A stretch of DNA of 64,000 nt, taken from positions 50,856-114,855 of the forward strand of contig CANHCQ010000010.1 in NCBI GenBank assembly GCA_947459215.1, in the 5' to 3' direction. The DNA is from Phycisphaerales bacterium. GTDB taxonomy: Bacteria > Planctomycetota > Phycisphaerae > Phycisphaerales > UBA1924. Under the pieces are notes generated by a model. That model was not told the DNA's origin and made no database searches. It saw only the letters and a program-made list of their open reading frames with translations. The position numbers and the translations under genes are program-made. Each line of letters starts with the position of its first letter. Within the stretch, counting starts at the first letter, position 1. Below are positions 27,243-36,495 of this stretch, piece by piece.

Positions 27243-28637
27243 TCAGTCGCGGATCCGCCGAATCACCGCCGCCGTCATGTCGTCGTTCTGCTTGGCACCG
27301 GCCGCGAAGCCGACGACTTCGCGGTGCAGCGATTGGATGAACGTCGTGGCATCCAGGTGCCCGTTGTTCTTCAGGAACTCCCGCAGTCGCTCCACGCCGT
27401 ACTGCTGGCTGTCCGAGTCGCGACCCTGCTCGAAGAATCCGTCGGTGACCAGCAGCAATGTGTCGCCGGGCTCGAGCTTCCACCGCAGCGGTGCGCCGTA
27501 GTCTTCTTCGGGCATGATCCCCAGCGGCAGCCCGGTGCCCTCGGTCTCGGCGAGCGTGCACGTACCGCCCGGCGTGCGGCGCAGCAGGATCGGGCCGTGC
27601 CCGGCGCTCAGCACCTCGACCTCTCCGGTCGCCGGATCAAGCACCGCGACCGCGAAGGTGATGAAGCGTCCCTCGCCGACGTCCTCTGACAGAAGAGCAT
27701 TCAGCCGCCGCATCGCTTCCTGCAGCTCCATTTGAGACGGAAAAGTCGCCCGCGTGTACGCGCGGCAGATAGCCATCAAGAGCGCCGGCCCGATGCCGTG
27801 TCCTGTCACGTCGCCCAGCATCACCGCGAGGCGACCGTTGGGAAGCGCGATCCAGTCGTAGTAGTCGCCGCCGGTCTGGTCCGCCGGCTTGCTCCAGCCC
27901 GCGATGTCGTACCCGGGAGTCTCCGGCGGCGTCTTGGGGAACAGACCCTCCTGGATCTTTTTCGCGATGTCGAGGTCGTGGCGGAGCGACTCGAGCTTGG
28001 CCTCGGTCTCGGCCTCGTTGAGGGCTCGACGCACGTACCCCCGTACCTCCCGCGTGACCAGCGCCGCCGCCGCGCCGGTCAGAACAAGGATCGCCGAGTA
28101 GCTGCCATAGAACGGTGCCCCCAGCGGGTTCGCCCCGCCGTGCCAGTTCGCCGTGAAGACGTAGGCCCCCAGGTGCAGAGCGCCCGCCAACGTACCCGCC
28201 AGCACGCACATCCACACCCGCAGCCTCAAGATCGACAGCAAGATCAGGATCGCGTAGGTGAGCACCACCGGCGCGCCAAGAGGGGTGAACGCATCCAACT
28301 GCGGCTTGACGATCTGGGCCACCATCGCCCCGGTCGGAATCAGCAGCTCGAAAACCAGGAGCGCGACGCCGACCCACGTCGGTAACAGACGATGCGCCTT
28401 GTTCGCACGCCTGGTGAACACGGCTGCCAAGGCAACCCCGCAGATACCCACCACCAGGACGCCAAGCGAATACCAGAACACGCTCCCGGAAAGCACGAGC
28501 CCCCCGGCGAGTCGCCGCACGACGGCGAACAGCCCGAGCGCGGTGAGAACCCCGATCAGCAGCCGCAGCCGTCGCTCCTCGCTCTCCTGCGCCGCAAAGT
28601 CGAGCGAGTCCAAAATAACGGTCTTGCGGAGATTCAT
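27243..28637 (-). CDS. SpoIIE/RsbU-type serine phosphatase with membrane sensor part
   Basis: 464 residues. The N-terminal half has six or seven hydrophobic helices (about 25-200). A linker helix (about 205-230, ALNEAETEAKLESLRHDL) leads into a PP2C-like SpoIIE domain: IAKKIQEGLFPKTPP, GGDYYDWIALPNGRLAVMLG, DVTGHGIGPALLMA and LLVTDGFFEQGR carry the metal-binding Asp residues. Such phosphatases act on anti-anti-sigma factors in partner-switching pathways; no STAS or anti-sigma gene is adjacent. The start is ATG 28635-28637. It is divergent from thyX. Confidence 0.9.
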   Translation of the reverse strand: MNLRKTVILDSLDFAAQESEERRLRLLIGVLTALGLFAVVRRLAGGLVLSGSVFWYSLGVLVVGICGVALAAVFTRRANKAHRLLPTWVGVALLVFELLIPTGAMVAQIVKPQLDAFTPLGAPVVLTYAILILLSILRLRVWMCVLAGTLAGALHLGAYVFTANWHGGANPLGAPFYGSYSAILVLTGAAAALVTREVRGYVRRALNEAETEAKLESLRHDLDIAKKIQEGLFPKTPPETPGYDIAGWSKPADQTGGDYYDWIALPNGRLAVMLGDVTGHGIGPALLMAICRAYTRATFPSQMELQEAMRRLNALLSEDVGEGRFITFAVAVLDPATGEVEVLSAGHGPILLRRTPGGTCTLAETEGTGLPLGIMPEEDYGAPLRWKLEPGDTLLLVTDGFFEQGRDSDSQQYGVERLREFLKNNGHLDATTFIQSLHREVVGFAAGAKQNDDMTAAVIRRIRD

Positions 28638-28699
28638 CGGCCTGCAGCCTATCGACCCGACGCTCCGCTCGCTATCCTGCGATCGTGGCGGAGCCAAAC

Positions 28700-29731
28700 A
28701 TGCAGCACTCGACGACGAACGGAATCAACCCAGCCTCCGGAGCCTCCGCGTCCCCCACGCGGGAATCCGAGGCGCCCCAATTCCCCGAGCCCAAGCCCAC
28801 CGGCGCCCAGCCGGTCGGCTCGGACGGAATCGCCCGCACCTTCCCGGAAGTCCCCATGATCGACGTCATGGGCGGTGCATCGCGTGCCCAGATCAACGTC
28901 CTCGACCACGGCTTCATCGCCCTCGTGGATTGCATGCCCAGGCTTGTTCCGCAGGGCCAAACCGCTGATTCCGCCATCGTCCAGGCCGCCCGCGTCTCCT
29001 ACGGCCACGGCACCAAAAAGGTGAACGAAGACCGCGGCCTCATCCGCTACCTGCTCCGCCATCGCCACACCACCCCCTTCGAGATGGTGGAACTCAAGTT
29101 CCACGTCTGCATGCCCATCTTCGTGGCCCGCCAGTGGATCCGCCACCGCACCGCCAACGTCAACGAGTACTCCGCCCGCTACTCGATCCTGCCCGACCGC
29201 TTCTACACCCCCAACCTCGATCAGGTCCGCAAGCAGAGCAGCGCCAACCGCCAGGGGGGCGAGGAACTCTTCCGCGTGCACGATGACGCGCAGGAACTCA
29301 AGACGGCGCAGGACTTTATGAAATATCTCGACGACGTCGAGGGCTTCTATCAGCGGTATCTCTCGCTCACCGAGCAGGGCGTCAGCCGCGAGATGGCTCG
29401 CATCGGCCTGCCGGTGAACATGTACACCGAGTGGTACTGGAAGTGCGACCTGCACAACACCCTGCGATTCCTCAGCTTGCGCATTGATTCCCACGCTCAG
29501 GCCGAGATCCGGGCCTACGCCGAGGCGATGCTGAAACTGATCGAGCCCTTGGCCCCGGCAACCGTCGAGGCCTGGCGCGATTACGACGTCGGCTCGATGC
29601 ACCTGTCGCGGCTGGAGATTGACGCCCTCAAGTCGCTCGCCGCGGGCGGCAGCGGGACGCTCGCCTCCGACAACGCACGCGAACGATCGGAGTGGGGGAC
29701 CAAGCTCGAGCGGCTTGGCTTCCGAGCCTGA
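28700..29731 (+). CDS. thyX: FAD-dependent thymidylate synthase
   Basis: 343 residues; converts dUMP to dTMP using methylenetetrahydrofolate and NADPH/FAD. The ThyX motif appears as RHRTANVNEYSARY (RHR at about 148-150). QWIRHRT, the dUMP-binding region and the LRFLSLRIDSHAQAEIR helix are present. The N-terminal about 65 residues are a Pro/Ser-rich extension beyond normal ThyX. ATG 28700 has GGAG before it; GTG 28685 is an alternative. No thyA is in the window. Confidence 0.93.
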   Translation: MQHSTTNGINPASGASASPTRESEAPQFPEPKPTGAQPVGSDGIARTFPEVPMIDVMGGASRAQINVLDHGFIALVDCMPRLVPQGQTADSAIVQAARVSYGHGTKKVNEDRGLIRYLLRHRHTTPFEMVELKFHVCMPIFVARQWIRHRTANVNEYSARYSILPDRFYTPNLDQVRKQSSANRQGGEELFRVHDDAQELKTAQDFMKYLDDVEGFYQRYLSLTEQGVSREMARIGLPVNMYTEWYWKCDLHNTLRFLSLRIDSHAQAEIRAYAEAMLKLIEPLAPATVEAWRDYDVGSMHLSRLEIDALKSLAAGGSGTLASDNARERSEWGTKLERLGFRA

Positions 29732-30101
29732 CATCGCGGAACGATGACGCCCCGCGCATGCCGTCCCTCGCAGGGCGGCCCCAAGCTGGGCGATCCTCGG
29801 ACGGCGACGCTCCGCGTCGTCAATCCGGCCCGGCGCCACCCTTTGGGCGGTTCCGCGTCACAAGTCGGGCGAAAGCCCTCACCGATCCCGAACGATCACG
29901 AAAGGCCTCATTTTGAGGCCTTTTCCGTCTATTCCGGTCATGACGATCAGCGAAACCTGTCCGATCGAAACGAAAATGCGGTCTTTTCTTCCAACTTGGT
30001 TGGCAACGCGCAAATCCGGAGGCATGTTTGACACGGCATCCGCGAGCTGTTCGTGGAAGCCAGTGGTTGTCTTCCTACGTGACTTGTGAGGAGACTCGAA
30101 G
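29732..30101. other. Intergenic region before the secreted-protein trio
   Basis: 370 bp with a terminator-like hairpin at 29901-29924 and a short hairpin around 29808-29822 (GACGCTCCGCGTC). No gene is seen. It includes the leader of the next gene with a strong GAGGAG ribosome site. Confidence 0.4.
29901..29924 (+). terminator. Rho-independent terminator downstream of thyX
   Basis: Stem AAAGGCCTCA / TGAGGCCTTT with short loop TTT, then T, about 170 bp after the thyX stop; orientation is nearly symmetrical. Confidence 0.7.
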
Positions 30102-30770
30102 ATGAAGAGCATGATTGCTGCTGTTGTTGGTATCGCTGGTCTCGCGACTGCTGCGAACGCTGCCTGGGGCTGCAAGTTCGAAGTGTGGGACGGTGCGGCT
30201 TGGGTTTCTTCGGTGAACGTCGCCCCCGGCGCCACCGTGAAGTTCCGCTTCGGCGCCTACTTCGATGCGGGCACCCAGGTCACCACCGCTGACGGCACGG
30301 GCAACGCCCTCGCCCTGAACCGCTTCACCGGTTCGAACCAGTTCACGAACTTCGCCGCTGGCGATGCCTTCCAGCTCCTGAACCGCACCGCGTCGAGCGG
30401 CAACGCTGCTCTGCTCACGACCTCCGGTGGCACCATCGGCGGCACGGGCATCACCAGCTTCGGCGGCCAGCTCCTGCTGAGCCTCCCCAACTCTCCCGAG
30501 ACCTACTACCAGATCTACACCGGCGAGATCAACCTCGGTGACGCGAACCTCGCCCTCCGCACCCTGGTCTTCAGCAACAAGACCTTCGGCTCGGGCACCA
30601 CGAAGGGCCTCACCTTCTACCACGACGCCTCGGCCAATAACAAGCAGTCCGGCCAGCCCGAGACCGGCCGCGCGGACATCACCGCCGCGATCAACGTGAT
30701 CCCGACCCCCGCCTCGCTGGCCCTCATCGGCCTCGGTGGCCTGGTCGCCGCCCGCCGCCGTCGCGCCTAA
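30102..30770 (+). CDS. Secreted sorting-tail protein, tandem family member 1
   Basis: 222 residues. Signal peptide MKSMIAAVVGIAGLATAANA, a beta-rich domain, and the tail VIPTPASLALIGLGGLVAAR then more Arg and a final Ala. It shares with its two downstream neighbours the core LNRFTGSNQFTNF, a following TSFGGQLLLSLP segment, and a strand pattern ending before VIPTP. ATG 30102 has GAGGAG 8 nt upstream. It ends in its own strong terminator. It is unrelated to known enzymes; the family is probably structural or surface-exposed. Codon use is C/G-ending and very regular, as for highly expressed genes. Confidence 0.78.
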   Translation: MKSMIAAVVGIAGLATAANAAWGCKFEVWDGAAWVSSVNVAPGATVKFRFGAYFDAGTQVTTADGTGNALALNRFTGSNQFTNFAAGDAFQLLNRTASSGNAALLTTSGGTIGGTGITSFGGQLLLSLPNSPETYYQIYTGEINLGDANLALRTLVFSNKTFGSGTTKGLTFYHDASANNKQSGQPETGRADITAAINVIPTPASLALIGLGGLVAARRRRA

Positions 30771-30838
30771 GCGACTCCGGCCTCGCTGAAAACCCTGCGG
30801 CGAAAGCCGTACAACTCAGCACCAACGTGTATTCATCG

Positions 30839-30874
30839 TCCACCCCGATCTGCCGATCGGGGTGGATTCTTTTT
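30839..30874 (+). terminator. Rho-independent terminator of tandem member 1
   Basis: Stem TCCACCCCGATC / GATCGGGGTGGA with a 4-nt loop, then TTCTTTTT, 69 bp after the stop. Confidence 0.92.
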
Positions 30875-31133
30875 GGCCTTTGAGACCGAGAACAAGCAGC
30901 CCAACGCCGTGTTCTGCGGGCAAAAACGCGCGATACAGGCCCGATGGTCGGCATAACCCCCCGTACAGGCCCCAATTTTCCGGACGTGCCATCGGATAAA
31001 CGGCATTTTCTGTCAAAAAACCAAAAAACCGCGCAGAAAGGTCTTGAAGAACCCCGGTGGCATCGGGTATCTTTCACTGGTCAGGAACGAACCGCCCGTT
31101 CCGTGGGATTTTTTTTTAGAGGAGAAGAGAGTT
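30875..31133. promoter_or_regulatory. Leader of tandem member 2 with T9 run
   Basis: Leader region after the terminator. It includes a short direct repeat (ATACAGGCCC at about 30935 and GTACAGGCCC at about 30963) and nine consecutive T at 31109-31117 directly before AGAGGAGAAG. No promoter boxes were recognised. Confidence 0.45.
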
Positions 31134-31889
31134 ATGAAGAATGCTGTTCTCGCCGTCACGGCTATCGCCGGGATCGCCGCCTCCGCCAACGCGGCTTGGG
31201 GCTACAAGTACCAGTTCAACACCGGCTCGGGTTGGACCAACGCTGCCTCGGTCGACGTGACCGGTGGCTCGGTCAACGTTAGCTTCCGCCTCGTCGCGTT
31301 CGCCGACGCCGGCACCCTGTCCTCGCTCGCCCTCCCGGCCGGCGCTGACAGCGCCAGCACGAACCAGGTCGTGGCGTTCGCTCGCTACACGGGTTCTGAG
31401 AAGTTCACCAACTTCGGCGCTGCCGCCAACGGCGACATGCTGAACGCTGGCATGAACCGCGGCGACCTGACCTCGGGCGGCACGACCTACCTCAGCAGCT
31501 CGCTCTCGGGCGGCTCGCTGATCGTCGGTGGCACGGCCGCGACCTCGTTCGCCTCGCAGCTCCTGCTCGCCGGCGCTCTCGCGGCCTACGCCCCGGCTTC
31601 GGGCGGCACCCCGGACCTCGAGTGGGTCATCCGCAGCGGCACGATCAAGGTTGGCAACAGCACGATCGGCGCTCAGAACCGCGTCATCACCTTCACCAAC
31701 AACACCCGCACCGGTGGCGGCACCTGGTACCGTGACGCTCTCGTCAACGGCGTCCAGGACGTGAACACTGGCGCTCCCGTCGGCAACCCCGTCAACATCG
31801 ACGGCGTCCTGACCGTCATCCCGACCCCGGGCTCGCTCGCCCTCGTCGGCCTCGGCGGTCTCGTCGCCGCCCGTCGTCGTCGCGCCTAA
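31134..31889 (+). CDS. Secreted sorting-tail protein, tandem family member 2
   Basis: 251 residues. Signal peptide MKNAVLAVTAIAGIAASANA, beta-rich core, tail VIPTPGSLALVGLGGLVAAR plus Arg residues and Ala. Core motif FARYTGSEKFTNFG and then TSFASQLLLAG align with members 1 and 3. A longer Gly/Ser-rich insertion (about residues 125-145) makes it the largest of the three. ATG 31134 has GGAG upstream; a nine-T run lies just before the ribosome site. Own terminator. Likely exported and anchored by an archaeosortase/exosortase-type enzyme elsewhere in the genome (inference). Confidence 0.78.
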   Translation: MKNAVLAVTAIAGIAASANAAWGYKYQFNTGSGWTNAASVDVTGGSVNVSFRLVAFADAGTLSSLALPAGADSASTNQVVAFARYTGSEKFTNFGAAANGDMLNAGMNRGDLTSGGTTYLSSSLSGGSLIVGGTAATSFASQLLLAGALAAYAPASGGTPDLEWVIRSGTIKVGNSTIGAQNRVITFTNNTRTGGGTWYRDALVNGVQDVNTGAPVGNPVNIDGVLTVIPTPGSLALVGLGGLVAARRRRA

Positions 31890-31938
31890 TCGCGTGCTGA
31901 CAACGGTGAGAGATCCTCACAATCTCACGTGAACTCTT

Positions 31939-31971
31939 CCACGCCCGGCGAAAGTCGGGCGTGGTTCTTTT
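31939..31971 (+). terminator. Rho-independent terminator of tandem member 2
   Basis: Perfect stem CCACGCCCG / CGGGCGTGG, then TTCTTTTG, 50 bp after the stop. Confidence 0.92.
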
Positions 31972-32530
31972 GCATGAACGTTTCCGCTGGCGCACATTCG
32001 AAGTTGTGTTTTCCAACATTGAGGCTTCCGCGTCAGGCCTGGCGTGATCCGAAACGAAAGCCGCATGCGGCCGCGTCCGCGTGGCGCGCCCGCCAAACTT
32101 CCACGCGACTCGCTCCTTCGGGGCACTCAGTTTCGTGCTGGGTTTCTTGAAGATTTCAAGAGCGCGATCCGCCGCGACCGCAGCGCACACCGAAGACGTC
32201 GATGTGGATAACCAAAGCGTCAATCGCTCCGGTCGGCGCGCCGCGTGCACAATCGGTATCATGCTTCATCGCTGAGGGACCGGTCCCCCTCGCAGCGATA
32301 TTGGGTTTGCTGCGGCTTCGTGTCCGAAGTGCGACAACTTGGTGTTATTTTCCAAGTTGAACGACGGAATCGAAACCTCGTGGCATCTCGATCGGAAAGA
32401 TGTACGTCGGCAGGAGTTCGGCGTTTCCGCCGCCGAGCTCCAACTCAGTCCTTCTCACCGTCGTCGCTTGGAGCGCCGCGGCGTGAAGCTGGAGGCCGTC
32501 ATTCCAACGTGGGGACGTAGGAGAAGAGAG
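31972..32530. other. Long leader of tandem member 3
   Basis: 559 bp. A hairpin with arms ATCGCTG / CAGCGAT around an inner GGGACCGGTCCC-like core lies at 32268-32299. A frame is open from 32339 into the next gene but has no signal peptide at its start. No gene is seen. Confidence 0.4.
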
Positions 32531-33208
32531 ATGAAGAATGGTTTTGTTTTTGCGATCGCCGTCGCCGGCCTTGCCGCGTCGGCCCAAGCTGCCTCGTTCG
32601 GACTGCTCTTTGAAGTGAGCGGCGACGGCGGCTCGAGCTGGACTCAGAACCTCAACGTCGACGTCACCAGCGGTGCCGCGACGGTGAAGTTCCGCATCAG
32701 CGCCTATTTCCAGGACGGCGTGACCGTCAACGGCAACCAGGCCGTCGCGTTCAACCGCTTCACCGGTTCGAACATCATCACCAACTGGGGCAGCGGCTTT
32801 GCCGGTGATCAGCTCCAGACGTACACCCGCGACGTCGCCAGCGGCAACGCCGCCATCCTGAGCACGACGCAGACCGCCGGCGGTCGCGTGCTCGGCAACG
32901 GCACCGCTCTCTCGTTCGCGAGCCAGCTTCTGCTCACGCTCCCGGCCAATCCGGTCTATGTGACGCAGATCCTCTCGGGTCAGATCCGCATCGGCAACAA
33001 CACGCCGGGCTCGTTTGTCCGCACGATCTCGCTCCAGAACAACAGCCTCAGCGCCCTGAACTTCTACGGCGCCGGCTCGACCACCGCGGGCGCTGCCACC
33101 GGTGACCTCGTGCACTCCGCCGCCACGATCAACGTGATCCCGACCCCCGCTTCCGCGGCCCTCATCGGCCTCGGTGGCCTCGTCGCGGTCCGTCGTCGTC
33201 GCGCCTAA
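32531..33208 (+). CDS. Secreted sorting-tail protein, tandem family member 3
   Basis: 225 residues. Signal peptide MKNGFVFAIAVAGLAASAQA, then a beta-rich core with FNRFTGSNIITNWG, ALSFASQLLLTLP and the tail VIPTPASAALIGLGGLVAVR plus Arg and Ala. It is clearly paralogous to the two genes upstream: same length class, same core motifs, same tail. ATG 32531 is preceded by GGAGAAGAGAG, nearly the same ribosome site as member 2. Own terminator with a long stem. Function unknown. Confidence 0.78.
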   Translation: MKNGFVFAIAVAGLAASAQAASFGLLFEVSGDGGSSWTQNLNVDVTSGAATVKFRISAYFQDGVTVNGNQAVAFNRFTGSNIITNWGSGFAGDQLQTYTRDVASGNAAILSTTQTAGGRVLGNGTALSFASQLLLTLPANPVYVTQILSGQIRIGNNTPGSFVRTISLQNNSLSALNFYGAGSTTAGAATGDLVHSAATINVIPTPASAALIGLGGLVAVRRRRA

Positions 33209-33277
33209 ATCGCTCTCTTCTCGTCTGATCCCGCGTCGGAGTCGTCCGGACGGGTCAGACAAATCGGTTGCAACCAC

Positions 33278-33314
33278 GCCGTGCCCGTCCCCCAAGGACG
33301 GGCACGGCTTTTTT
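33278..33314 (+). terminator. Rho-independent terminator of tandem member 3
   Basis: 13-bp stem GCCGTGCCCGTCC / GGACGGGCACGGC and a run of six T, about 70 bp after the stop. Confidence 0.94.
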
Positions 33315-33629
33315 CGCTTGCGCCGCTCCATCTTGGGCTGGGGCCTTCCTCCCCACGAAAAAACGCGTTCAATTCTCGATCCGAGCACCGGTGGCCCCCG
33401 CCCCCGCCCAAACCCCGCCCGTCGTGGTTGACCCGCGACGGTTCTCCGCCTTTCATTGCCTCCCGCCCGCGGCACGTGCCCGGGCGTTTCCCGGATCGCC
33501 GGTCCCGAAGTCTCGGTACCCCGGCTCCAAGATCGCTGGCGCCGTCTCAGAAAGACGCCGACCAGCACCACCCGCGTTCAACCGGAGCTCACCCGAGTTC
33601 TGGCAGCGGGCAAGGACGGAGGCTCTCGT
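33315..33629. other. rpsD upstream region
   Basis: 315 bp leader before rpsD, Pro-codon-like and C-rich; no gene or clear structure recognised. In many bacteria S4 represses its own operon via the leader, but no matching fold could be assigned by eye. Confidence 0.35.
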
Positions 33630-34229
33630 ATGGCCCGTTACACCGGTCCCAAGCTCAAGCTGTCTCGTCGCGTCGGCGTGCCGATCGTCGATACCCCCAA
33701 GCACACGTCCAAGCGCCAGCTGCAGTCCAACGGCATGCACGGCTTCCGCGGCCGCCGCCTGCGCGACTACGGCATTCGCCTCAATGAGAAGCAGAAGGTC
33801 AAGTACCACTACTGCGTCCAGGAAGCCCAGTTCCGCCGCATCCTCGAGAACGCGGGCGGCAAGCCGGGCAACACCGGCGACATCCTCATGCAGCTGCTCG
33901 AGCGTCGACTGGACAACGCCGTCCGTCGCGCCGGCTTCGCCCGCACGATCTGGGCCGCGCGTCAGATGGTCGTCCACGGCCACATCCGCGTCAACGGCAA
34001 GAAGCTCAACCGCCCCAGCTACGAGGTCAAGGTCGGTGACGTGATCTCGATCCGCGAGAAGACCCAGAAGCTCGCCAAGGAGGCGATGGAGTCGCTCGCC
34101 GGTCTCGAAGTCGCGGGCTGGCTCGAAGTGAACCCCGCCGAGCTGACCGTGAAGGTGGTCGCGATCCCGACGACGGACCAGATTCCGTTCGACGTGAACG
34201 CGAACCTCATCGTCGAGTTCTACCGCTGA
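33630..34229 (+). CDS. rpsD: 30S ribosomal protein S4
   Basis: 199-residue primary 16S rRNA-binding protein. MARYTGPKLKLSRRVGVPI is the typical S4 start. The S4 RNA-binding domain lies at about 90-155 (LLERRLDNAVRRAGFARTIW, then ARQMVVHGHIRVNGKK) and the C-terminal IPFDVNANLIVEFYR is canonical. ATG 33630 has GGAGG 7 nt upstream; the upstream frame extension is discarded. No zinc-binding Cys are present (C- form). It stands alone, away from rpsK, rpoA and rplQ. Confidence 0.97.
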   Translation: MARYTGPKLKLSRRVGVPIVDTPKHTSKRQLQSNGMHGFRGRRLRDYGIRLNEKQKVKYHYCVQEAQFRRILENAGGKPGNTGDILMQLLERRLDNAVRRAGFARTIWAARQMVVHGHIRVNGKKLNRPSYEVKVGDVISIREKTQKLAKEAMESLAGLEVAGWLEVNPAELTVKVVAIPTTDQIPFDVNANLIVEFYR

Positions 34230-34281
34230 TTCATTCGCCGCGGCGTGCGGAAACGCCCGCCCGCGGCGATCACGAACGACG

Positions 34282-34315
34282 ACGCCCGATCGGAGAACCC
34301 GGTCGGGCGTTCTTC
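34282..34315 (+). terminator. Rho-independent terminator of rpsD
   Basis: Stem ACGCCCGA / TCGGGCGT with an extended internal loop, then TTCTTCT, about 55 bp after rpsD. Confidence 0.75.
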
Positions 34316-34398
34316 TATGATCCCGGCCGCTTTCCCTGACCCTGTTCGCTGGGTCGGGAACCGTCCGACCCACGCCCGAATCCCAAGGCTCCACACCG

Positions 34399-36471
34399 AT
34401 GATCAAAAAGATCTTCAAGGACTACAAGCAGTACACGCTGGTGATCCTCTCCGCGCTGCTGATGGTCGCCTTCATCGTGCCGCAGGCCAACACGTTTGTC
34501 GGTGGCACGCCGGAGAAGCGCAAGGTCGCGACCGTGAACGGCAGCAAGGTCACCGCCGAGGAGATGGACCACGCCGTCCGTGAGTACGAGGCGCTCAAGG
34601 CGCTGCTCGAGCCGATGCAGCTCGGCGCCAACATGAACATCCCGGAGCAGTACTTCGGCGTCAAGGACGCGCGGCACTGGTTCCTCATGACCCGCGCCGC
34701 GAAGGACGCCGGTTTCATGGCCACCGCCGCCGACGGCGAGCAGTTCGAGAAGGATCTTCGGGACGGTTTGGTGCGCACCTACTCGATGCAGATCGCCATC
34801 AGCGAGGCGTTCCGCAAGATGGGCGTGCCCGGCTCGATGCTGACCCGCGAGTTCCTGCAGCGATACGCCGGCATGGTGATGCAGAACCCCGAGCAGCAGA
34901 AGCAGATCGAGGACGAGACCAATCGCCTCGTGGAGCGGATCATGCCCGGCGTGTTGCGATCCGCGTCCCAGGCCGGTCGCCTCGCGCCGCAGCAGCTCCT
35001 CGAAGTCTTCGCCAAAGCCAACGCCGTCGGACGCATGCAGACGACCTGGCGCGAGATCGCCCGCGTGTCCGACAAACGCACCATTGCCGAGGCTGAGCAG
35101 AGCGGCGAGATCGTGTACGTCGATCACCTGCTGATGACCGGCAACCAACTCGTGGCCCAGGCCTCCGAGCCCGGCGAGCAGACGCTCAAGACGCTCTTCG
35201 AGAAGCACCGCGACCAGTTCCGCGGCTCGGGTGAGCACGGATTTGGCTACCGTCTGGCTCAGCGCGTCAAGCTCGAGTGGCTGAAGATCGACCGCGCCGC
35301 CATCGGCTCAGCGATCACGATCGATCCAATCGAGGCCAATAAGCACTATCGCCAGAACTCGCAGCTGTTCCCCAAGCCCTTCGGCGAGGAGCGTTCCCGC
35401 GTCGAGGAAGACATGCGTGCCAAGCGCGTCGACACCATTGTCGCCGCCGCCGACAAGGCGTTCCGCGCCGAAGCGCTGCGGCTGATGGGCAAGGTGGACA
35501 GGAAGGACGGCTTGGTGGTCCTTCCCGCCGAGTGGTCCGCCCGCATGCCGCGGATGGAGAAGCTCGCGCAGCTCGTCGTCGAGGATGTGAAGCAGGCGAC
35601 GGGCGTCACGATCCCCTTGCCGACGGTGGTGGTGAAGGCCGACAAGTTCCTGACCGAGAACGACCTGATGGGCCTGCCGGAGATCGGGCAGTCGCGGGTG
35701 CGTGTCGGCGCTCGGGAGCTGGACTTCCGCCAGTTCGTCTTTAAGGTGCGTGAGCTGAGCAACGACGCCGACTTCACCTTCCAGACCGGCGTGGTCTACA
35801 CCGACGGCTTCGCCGAAGACGCCGCGGGCAATCGCTACTACCTGACGATTCTCGAGTCCCGCCGCGACGAGCCGCCCACGGATATCGCCGAGGTGCGCGA
35901 GCAGCTGGTGCTCGACGCGAAGGCGGTTGAGCAGTACGCCGCGATCGTGGCGACAGCGGAACAGGTTCGGCTCGCCGCCGTCACGGACGGCATCGAAGGA
36001 GCGTCGAAGCAGTTCACCGAGTTGTTCCCCGGCGCCGCCGCGCCGCTGATCCGGCGCAAGCTCGAGGTTTCGAGCGAGCGGATCTCCGCCGGCGATCCGA
36101 CCTTCGATCGCCCCGAGTATCGCGACGCGGTGCTGAAGGCGGCGAAGGCTCTTGACATCAATAAAATGGTGATCGATCAGCCCGCGGAATCTCGGACCTT
36201 GACGGTGGCGATGGACGAGCCGTTGAGCGTGGCGATCGTGCAGCTCGTCGGCCGCGCCCCGCTCACCGTGGAGCGTCTGCGGGCGTTGGGAGACTCCCTG
36301 GCGGCGGCCACGTCTGCCAAGGACTTCAAGGTGGACACGCTGCGGGAAGCGTTCAGCTACGCGGCTCTGAAGGACCGGTACAAGTTTGTGGACCTCAGCC
36401 GCGGTGCGACGGACGAGACCGAGAATGCCGCCACCGATAACAAGACCGACGCGCCCGCGAAGGGCTCCTGA
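34399..36471 (+). CDS. SurA/PpiD-like membrane-anchored periplasmic protein
   Basis: 690 residues. A single N-terminal anchor (about residues 12-32, YTLVILSALLMVAFIVPQAN) is followed by a SurA-N-type helical region beginning VATVNGSKVTAEEMDHAVREY, as in PpiD. The rest is helical with a second, C-terminal SurA/PpiD-like stretch. I do not see a clear parvulin active domain (the usual His...Cys/Asp pattern and GGDLG motif are lacking), so PPIase activity is doubtful and a chaperone role is more likely. The C-terminus is acidic/Asn-rich. ATG 34399 is the first codon of the anchor. A bidirectional terminator follows. Confidence 0.7.
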   Translation: MIKKIFKDYKQYTLVILSALLMVAFIVPQANTFVGGTPEKRKVATVNGSKVTAEEMDHAVREYEALKALLEPMQLGANMNIPEQYFGVKDARHWFLMTRAAKDAGFMATAADGEQFEKDLRDGLVRTYSMQIAISEAFRKMGVPGSMLTREFLQRYAGMVMQNPEQQKQIEDETNRLVERIMPGVLRSASQAGRLAPQQLLEVFAKANAVGRMQTTWREIARVSDKRTIAEAEQSGEIVYVDHLLMTGNQLVAQASEPGEQTLKTLFEKHRDQFRGSGEHGFGYRLAQRVKLEWLKIDRAAIGSAITIDPIEANKHYRQNSQLFPKPFGEERSRVEEDMRAKRVDTIVAAADKAFRAEALRLMGKVDRKDGLVVLPAEWSARMPRMEKLAQLVVEDVKQATGVTIPLPTVVVKADKFLTENDLMGLPEIGQSRVRVGARELDFRQFVFKVRELSNDADFTFQTGVVYTDGFAEDAAGNRYYLTILESRRDEPPTDIAEVREQLVLDAKAVEQYAAIVATAEQVRLAAVTDGIEGASKQFTELFPGAAAPLIRRKLEVSSERISAGDPTFDRPEYRDAVLKAAKALDINKMVIDQPAESRTLTVAMDEPLSVAIVQLVGRAPLTVERLRALGDSLAAATSAKDFKVDTLREAFSYAALKDRYKFVDLSRGATDETENAATDNKTDAPAKGS

Positions 36472-36495
36472 TCTGCATTCCGCGTTGACCAAAGA

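Noticed and set aside
31044..31133. Upstream extension of tandem member 2 (start at 31044)
   Set aside because: It would place a signal peptide 30 residues inside the protein, while the ATG at 31134 has a good ribosome site and directly begins the signal peptide.
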